Below are positions 9,301 through 14,495 of a stretch of DNA of 14,495 nt, piece by piece. Origin of the DNA: Monoraphidium neglectum (taxonomy: Eukaryota > Chlorophyta > Chlorophyceae > Sphaeropleales > Selenastraceae); contig NW_014013356.1 in the NCBI RefSeq assembly GCF_000611645.1, positions 18,700-33,194 of the forward strand, in the 5' to 3' direction. The translations under genes were made by a program, and so were the position numbers. Under the pieces are notes generated by a model, which made no database searches, was not told the origin of the DNA, and was given only the letters and a program-made list of their open reading frames with translations. Every line of letters begins with the position of its first letter. The stretch's first letter is position 1.

Positions 9301-12300
9301 GCGGCTGCGTAGCCACGGGCGCCAGGTCTGGCAGTCGCAGCAGCTGCACCTCCATGGACCAGCTGCCCACCGCGGCAAGCTGCGACGCCTCCCTAGACCC
9401 GCCTGCACAAGGGACCGCGCCAATGGGAAAGCTCGTGTCAGTAGTTGTCTACCGATGTTGCAAACACTGCTGACCGTGAGGCCTGTGACGATGCAAACGC
9501 ACCCACAAACTAATGACAGCGTTTTCAAGGCCCCGCATCAGGCATCTCACACATTACATCTTGCACGCGCCCCCAGTCATCAACTGCTGCTCCCACCAAC
9601 ACGTCCACTGGGGACCCCAACCTGTTGTGGGTGTGATGTCGAGGCATGCAACCTCCGCCGCCAGCGTTGCAGTGCCGCGCACCACCAGGCCCCCCTCCTG
9701 AACCTCGAGGTAGGTGAGGGCGCCCCCGCCAGTAGACAGCAGCACCTGGCTCGGGCTGGAAGCCGCCAGGTTTATGGTGCGACCCTCCGGGGGCGACCAC
9801 TCGGCAATGCAGCGCGCACCGCTGGATTCAATCAGCCGCACAGCAGCACCCGTGACCTGGCAGTGTGAGTGTTGGAGTGTTGGGTTGTGGACAGAGCACG
9901 CGTCAGACCATGGCAGGGCTTCAAAGCTAGAAAAAGGAATCCTAGCCGGTGTTGCATGAGGGGGCGTCGGCAGACACTTTGTCGTGCGCCTCGTGATCAC
10001 GTGTGGCGAAACCACAAAACAACGCCCAACCTCTGCGCCCCCCCCCCCAGCAGCCCGCCCAGCCAGGTCGGGGCACCTGCAGCAGTGTGTCGTGCAGCGT
10101 ATTGCTACACAGCAGTGTCTGCCGCCCGCTGTCAAACCCGGCCAGCTCCACCTCCCCCAGCTCATCATCCTCGTCAATGGCCAGCAGCTGTGGATGTGCC
10201 AAGCGGGACGGGCAATTTGTGAGGGCGTGCAATTGCTGGCCAGTGCCAATGGCAGCGCCTGGGGTCCTGTTAGCATTGCAGCCCTCCTGGAGAGCAGCCT
10301 TCCACAACTGCATAGTTTAGAAGCCGATACGGATAAACCTGCCAGCCGTGCAGCCATGCAAGCACCCCCACTGGGTCGGGTGCAGGAATGGGGGCCCCCC
10401 TTCCCCTTGCTCGACTCACCCGCGTCTCCCCAACAAATGCCATCACCAGCAACCTGTCATATGCGTCGCGCCACCCCGGCCGCAGCGCCCACACGCCGCG
10501 GATGCCCGCCAGCTCCACGCAGTTGAGCTCGTTAAGGCCAATGCCGTTGCGCACAGCACGCAGGGAGCCGTCTCGCAGTGTGCCGCAACACATCACCAGC
10601 TGCCCCTGCCCTGCGCGGTCCATGTCCTGCACCGCAAAGTCCAGGATGGGCGCCAGGCTGGTGAAAGAGTCCAGCACCTCAACATAGCAGGGGCCGGCGC
10701 CACCGTCACGCTCGTCTCCACTGCCACCAGCAGGCGCCGCTGCCGCGCCGCCACCGGCCGCCAACGACGACGGCCCTGGCCCCACGGCGACGCCGCCGCC
10801 CGCCGCCGCTGCCGCGTCCTCGCCGCCGCCCGCCTCTGCCGCGCCTGTGCCGCTGCTGCCGCCCCCGCCCCCCGCCGCCGCTGCCCCGCCGTTGACGGGT
10901 TGGCTGTGCAGCCGTATGAGCTGGTGGTCCCCCGACCTGCTGCCCACGAACGCCACGCCGTTGTCGAGGTAGCAGAGCGCGTTGGCGGCGCTGGTTGTCC
11001 CCAGGTGCTGCAGCTTGAGGCCCACCACGCTGCCGTCCACACAGGCCAGCACCAGCAGGTGCAGCCCCCCCAGGTAATCGCCCAGCAGGTACCGGCTGCC
11101 GTCGTCGTCGATCTGGCAGTAGGCCTGGGGGGACGTGGGGTGAGGGGGTTGGGCAGCAGAGTGCAGCAATGTGAGGGTGACGGCCAGCAAATCGGTGGGG
11201 GACAGCGGGATGAGGGGCGTGGCGGGGCAAGCCGCTCGTCGTTGAAGACAGCGAGGAAGGCACGAACGGTCGTCGACCTCAGATGTGCTGTGCACCCGAT
11301 GGCCTGATGCCACTGCTGGACTGCAACCAACCCTTCTGGCCCCCAACAAATTGTGGACCGAGCACTACAGCGTCTGCGGCGCACCCGCACGATGGTCTGC
11401 CTCAACGCCGCGCTGCGCTGGTACTGGGGGGCGCTGGTGCTGAAGTAGGTGACGACGCTCTCCCCGACCACTATGGCGCCCCCCAGGGGTGCGGGCACGG
11501 GGATGATCATGCCGGCCCCAGCATCCAGATTCTGGTGCGCGAGGGGGCCCTCCTCCAGGTCCTGGTGGGTTCGGGGGGGAGGCGGGTGAGACGGGCACAG
11601 CCTGGGGGTCAAAGAGGGGAACGCAGACGCTGGCAGCCGCGCTGAGAGCGGAGGCGAGCCCCGACGGGTAACGCCGCAGTACCGCAGTATCCCTACTCTA
11701 CCTGCCCGACACGAGACACCCCCTAAACACAGTGCAGCTGGCAACCCGGCCATTTGCCCGGCCCCTCCGTTGCGCCCCCTGCCCGCCCTGCCCGGCCCCA
11801 CCTTGCCGCGCATGCTGATGGCGTAGGTCTTAACGTGCCGCGCGTGCTTCGCGTCCTCGTATAGCACCGCCACAGTGGGCACAGGACAGCCCGCCAGGAA
11901 GGCCATGTCGATCACGCACAGCTCCTCCAGGCGGCAGTTGAACATCTCGGCCCCCAGCCCGCCGCGGTCGTCCACGGGTATCACCTTGAGCAGGCCGTCG
12001 TAGAGGTGCAGCCCGATGGCGCGGCACTCGGGGTCCAAGATGCCCAGCTGGCCGTTGTCAACGGGGCGGCCAATGGTGTCGCTCGCGTTGCCAGACGCGC
12101 GGGTCACGGGGGCGCCTGGGGAAGGGAGCGCATTGAGTGTGTGAGCAGGAGGAGGGGTTGGGGCATGAGGCCGTGGCGTCACACTTGCGATGCAAAAGAG
12201 CCGGGGGGGAACCGTGATTGCAGCAAATGGACAAGAATCTTCCACCGGACACATCAGACACTCTGAGGCACTAGCTGTGGCCCGTCTGAAACGACCGGCA

Positions 12301-13312
12301 ACTGCAGCATGTCCAAGCCGTACCCAGACATGCACGTGCAGCCCATGCAGCGGTGCGCCCTAAAGGCCCCGTGCATGCACGACACGCTAAACCGAAAGGC
12401 CTGCCCCGCATTGCTTTCGCACCCACCTGTGGCGGGGTCAAACTGCAGCACGAAGAAGCGGTAGTGCTCCGTCAAGACGAACAGCAGCTCCCGGGATGCA
12501 CCCTGTCGGAAACGTAGGGTGATGGGGGGAGGTCGGTGTGCGTTGCCCTCATGCCCAAGCTGCGCTGCTCCAGGGTTGCTGCCACACCAGGATACAACGC
12601 GCAAGCCGCCCCCAAACCGCATCGACAGCCCCGCCCTGCGGCCTGCGCTGCTGGGTGGCTGGCGCTCACCTGTGGCTTAAACAGGCGCAGCGCTGAGATG
12701 CGGCCGTACACCGGGACGTCCAGCGTGTTCTGGGGGGGCAGGGGCGGCCGGTGGCGAGAACGAGCAGGGCGCGCGTCCATGTGACCACGATGATGACTTT
12801 GAGTCGCAATTATGGGACAAGCAGCGGCAATGCGGTGCAGTCCTTCGCTCTAAACTAAATGCCGCAGCTTGACGCTTCTTGTGCATGAGCCGCATCGCCA
12901 GCACTAGCCTGCTGGTGCTGCACAACAGCCACAGGCACCAGCTTGCTCTTCTCGCCGTGCTGAGCATGCGCACGATAAACAAGCCACACCTGAAGGCCCT
13001 CTGGCGTCAGCGTGATGATCTCTATGTGCGTGGACTTGCTGCGGGAGCAGGCGATGCGTGTGCCCGCTGCGTGAAGCGCGGGCGAGGAGGCAGAGGCAGC
13101 GATGCGCGCAAAAAGCGGAGAACCCCCCTCCCCGTGTCGCCCGCTCACCCCAGTATGAGGTTGACATCCCCTGGGCCAGTGAAATGTCCCACTACAGCTT
13201 GTGTCACGGCCGTGGGCTGCTGCGCGGTGACCACGTAGTTATACATCGGTGAGGACTGCGGCCTGCTGGGCCCGCCAGCAGCCGCGTCCTCAACATCCAT
13301 GCTCTCCGCCAT
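6339..13312 (-). CDS. DDB1: DDB1, damaged-DNA-binding protein 1 (CUL4 ligase adaptor), complete, 17 exons
   Basis: DDB1 is a nuclear and cytosolic protein of three beta-propellers. It links CUL4-RBX1 to DCAF substrate receptors and, with DDB2, recognises UV lesions (family knowledge). Exons, 5' to 3': 13312-13149, 13038-12990, 12729-12670, 12502-12427, 12115-11802, 11561-11385, 11124-10420, 10187-10077, 9856-9622, 9402-9166, 8942-8791, 8628-8421, 8243-8021, 7855-7649, 7378-7207, 7013-6759, 6557-6339. All introns are GT-AG and every phase matches, giving 1187 residues (human 1140, plant about 1090). Family landmarks seen: NYVVTAQ near the N-terminus, [31 protein letters not shown] then [103 protein letters not shown] and the C-terminal VEELQRLH. 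The order is MMS1_N-type N-terminal region, then the CPSF_A-type C-terminal region. Oddities are a Gly/Ala insert at about residues 359-425 and about 22 extra residues before MYNYVVTA. ATGs at 13300 and 13246 are in-frame alternative starts. Confidence 0.97.
7379..7648 (-). other. DDB1 intron 14 with simple repeats
   Basis: This 270-bp intron is the longest in the DDB1 gene. On the plus strand it holds a C run just before 7570, a CA dinucleotide run at about 7580-7595 and an alternating GC/CA run at about 7603-7615. On the transcribed sense strand these read as G, TG and CG runs. The alternating purine-pyrimidine parts could favour Z-DNA, which is inference only. Donor GTGAGG and a CCAG acceptor join exon 14 to exon 15 in frame ([14 protein letters not shown]). 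Confidence 0.75.
10690..10890 (-). repeat. Gly/Ala-rich low-complexity insert in DDB1 (about residues 359-425)
   Basis: Within exon 7 the reading frame carries about 67 residues that are almost all Gly, Ala and Ser, with a few acidic residues. They fall between the conserved blade segments ending [10 protein letters not shown] and starting CYVEVLDSF. Human and plant DDB1 have only about 5-8 residues here (for example LNLHPDAKGSYVEVL in plants). There is no splice signal that removes it in frame with good consensus at both ends, so it is probably translated. By alignment it is a loop near the end of the first propeller (BPA). Confidence 0.85.
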
Positions 13313-14103
13313 AGATGCCGCGCTGCCCTGGCGGATCCTCCTGCCTTGATCGCTGCCAGATCGTTCGTTCGCTGGAGTCCACAATGTGGTTGAATTCAAA
13401 AGCAGTGCGACTGGCTATACTTGAGCAATTGCTTGGACGCCGTGCCTGGCGCGGCAGCAGAGCGTGCAGTAGAGCAGTGACGGGTGCTGGACGTTGTCAG
13501 CAACTCCCGCCCTGCCCCCGCCTGTGAGCTTGCTTGCGCTTTGATGCAGGCTTGGCCATTGACGGCTAGTTGATTTGGGTGGACTTTTGTATCACAACTC
13601 ACATCTCACATTTCTACGTACATGCAATGTGATGAACACGTTGGCCGAAGCGGTGTCTGTGGCAGATGGCAGGGGCCAACGCCGGGTCGGTGCTGCGGTA
13701 CTCATCCCAGATGACTGGTGCCCAAGCGCTCGGACTTCCAGGGGTTTTTTGACACCTTGAAGCTTCAGTCCCATTGGAATAGGCAACAGGTCCAGCCCGC
13801 GTGTGGACATGCGTTTGTTTGCGTGTTGGATAAATGCGTGATGGTGCTGAACCCAGCTAGAGCCGGCCAGGTGGCTGCATGCGAATTGTCACGAATATTG
13901 TACTCACAATGCCACATATAGATGGTGCAAATTTCCAAACATTGTGTTAGTCGCTGCGACCAACAACGCAAAAGTTCTGTTACGCTTTGCTATGTCAGCC
14001 GCCGGCAGACTGCGTGGCCCACGCATTCCGGGCGCCTGGCCCCTGGGCCGCCATCTGACACCACGACCTTTGGTTGCCGCACCCATCATTGCCGCTATTG
14101 AAC
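13313..14103. promoter_or_regulatory. Intergenic region upstream of DDB1, presumed promoter and leader
   Basis: This stretch lies upstream of the DDB1 start codon. It has lower GC than the genes, at least over 13560-13980. I see no conserved protein in any frame and no clear TATA box at a convincing distance. The only small palindromes noticed are TACGTA at 13615-13620 and GAATTC near 13393. If the plus-strand frame at 14104 is a gene, this would be a shared bidirectional promoter. Otherwise it serves DDB1 and may include the 3' end of a minus-strand gene entering from the right. Confidence 0.45.
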
Positions 14104-14419
14104 ATGAGGGAAGATTGCCGCATCCACTTTCAGCAGGCTTTGCTCCCATTGACACCGCCCAAGCACTTACGTGGAGCTTGGGGCATTTTGCCCCACTCGT
14201 TAGCGAGAAGTGGCCTGTTTCTGGCCTGTCGCCAGCTCAGCAGGTGTTACTCAAGCAAGCACACCCTGCCGTTCCACTGGTTTGCCGTGGCAACTAACAA
14301 GGACAGCCATAACCAGACCCTTGTGCCCAACCACCCCTTATCGGCATCCAGTCCGGCAACTCTCCCCCGCCGTTGGTTGCTGATAGCAACTCCAGCAGCA
14401 CCCCCACCTCTGCCAGTAG

Positions 14420-14487
<68 letters not shown>

Positions 14488-14495
14488 GCGGCGGC
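14104..14495 (+). CDS. Possible 5' part of a divergent gene with a poly-Ala tract, unknown product, partial
   Basis: An open frame starts at ATG 14104, the first ATG after an in-frame TGA at 14056, and runs 130 codons to the window edge without a stop. The protein starts MREDCRIHFQQ. It has a basic/hydrophobic part with Arg, Ser and Cys (RSGLFLACRQLSRCYSSKH at about residues 35-53), then a Pro/Ala part (IATPAAPPPLPVE), then 21 GCA and 3 GCG alanine codons. RCYSS resembles a mitochondrial presequence cleavage motif, but the acidic residues near the N-terminus argue against a classical presequence. I do not recognise the protein. A 101-codon plus-strand frame (13992-14297) and two minus-strand frames (14495-14294 and 14495-14247) compete. 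If real, it is divergent from DDB1 with about 790 bp between the start codons. Confidence 0.3.
14421..14495. repeat. AGC(22) triplet run followed by GGC(3), at the right edge
   Basis: Positions 14421-14486 are 22 perfect AGC units and 14487-14495 are three GGC units; the array may continue beyond the window. On the plus strand it can read poly-Ser (AGC), poly-Ala (GCA, GCG) or poly-Gln; on the minus strand poly-Ala, poly-Leu or poly-Cys. It is the same triplet class as the CAG run in the importin gene but more than twice as long and uninterrupted. Perfect runs this long are usually length-polymorphic. Confidence 0.97.

Noticed and set aside
10348..11307. Plus-strand open frame of 319 codons
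   Set aside because: It is antisense to DDB1 exon 7, whose sense frame matches DDB1 ([20 protein letters not shown]). Its composition (Ala, Arg, His, Gln) is typical of a GC-rich shadow frame.
13992..14297. Plus-strand frame of 101 codons ending at 14297
   Set aside because: It has no recognisable family and overlaps the longer frame from 14104 that stays open to the edge. It cannot be excluded as an exon, but nothing supports it over chance.
1..14495. tRNA or rRNA genes, CRISPR arrays, transposon ends, viral genes
   Set aside because: No cloverleaf-like tRNA motifs, regular spaced repeats, terminal inverted repeats or viral protein signatures were seen while reading both strands by eye.

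Overview
The window looks like nuclear DNA of a unicellular green alga (Chlorophyta). It is GC-rich. Its genes are cut by many short GT-AG introns of about 60-270 bp, there are CTG/CAG-type triplet runs and long Ala/Gly inserts, and a TGTAA-type poly(A) signal, the usual green-algal form, lies just after one gene. The protein sequences agree better with land-plant than with animal homologues as I recall them. No database search was possible, so the species is not named.

Two large conserved eukaryotic genes lie in tandem on the minus strand. I rebuilt both exon by exon, choosing splice sites by reading phase and by agreement with the protein families. (1) Positions 13312 down to 6339 hold a complete DDB1 gene: 17 exons, 1187 codons before the stop. 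DDB1 is the WD-propeller adaptor of CUL4 ubiquitin ligases and of UV-damage recognition. (2) Positions 5800 down to the left edge hold an importin-11 type karyopherin-beta gene (IPO11; I recall the plant counterpart as KA120). Eighteen exons and about 1010 codons are visible; the last exon runs off the window, so the C-terminal part is missing.

Between them, 5801-6338 holds the DDB1 3' end, with a TGTAA signal about 50 nt past the stop, and the presumed IPO11 promoter and leader. To the right of DDB1, about 0.8 kb (13313-14103) is the likely DDB1 promoter and leader. The last 392 bases carry an open plus-strand frame that begins with ATG at 14104 and enters an AGC(22) triplet run at the right edge. 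It may be the 5' end of a divergent gene, but minus-strand frames are also open there, so the call is weak.

Both main genes are housekeeping genes: DDB1 in ubiquitin ligation and genome maintenance, importin-11 in nuclear import. I found no mobile element, RNA gene, CRISPR array or unknown multi-gene system. The points worth a second look are lineage-specific low-complexity inserts inside conserved folds, a few unusual splice sites, one AT-rich intron, and the repeat-bearing frame at the right edge.
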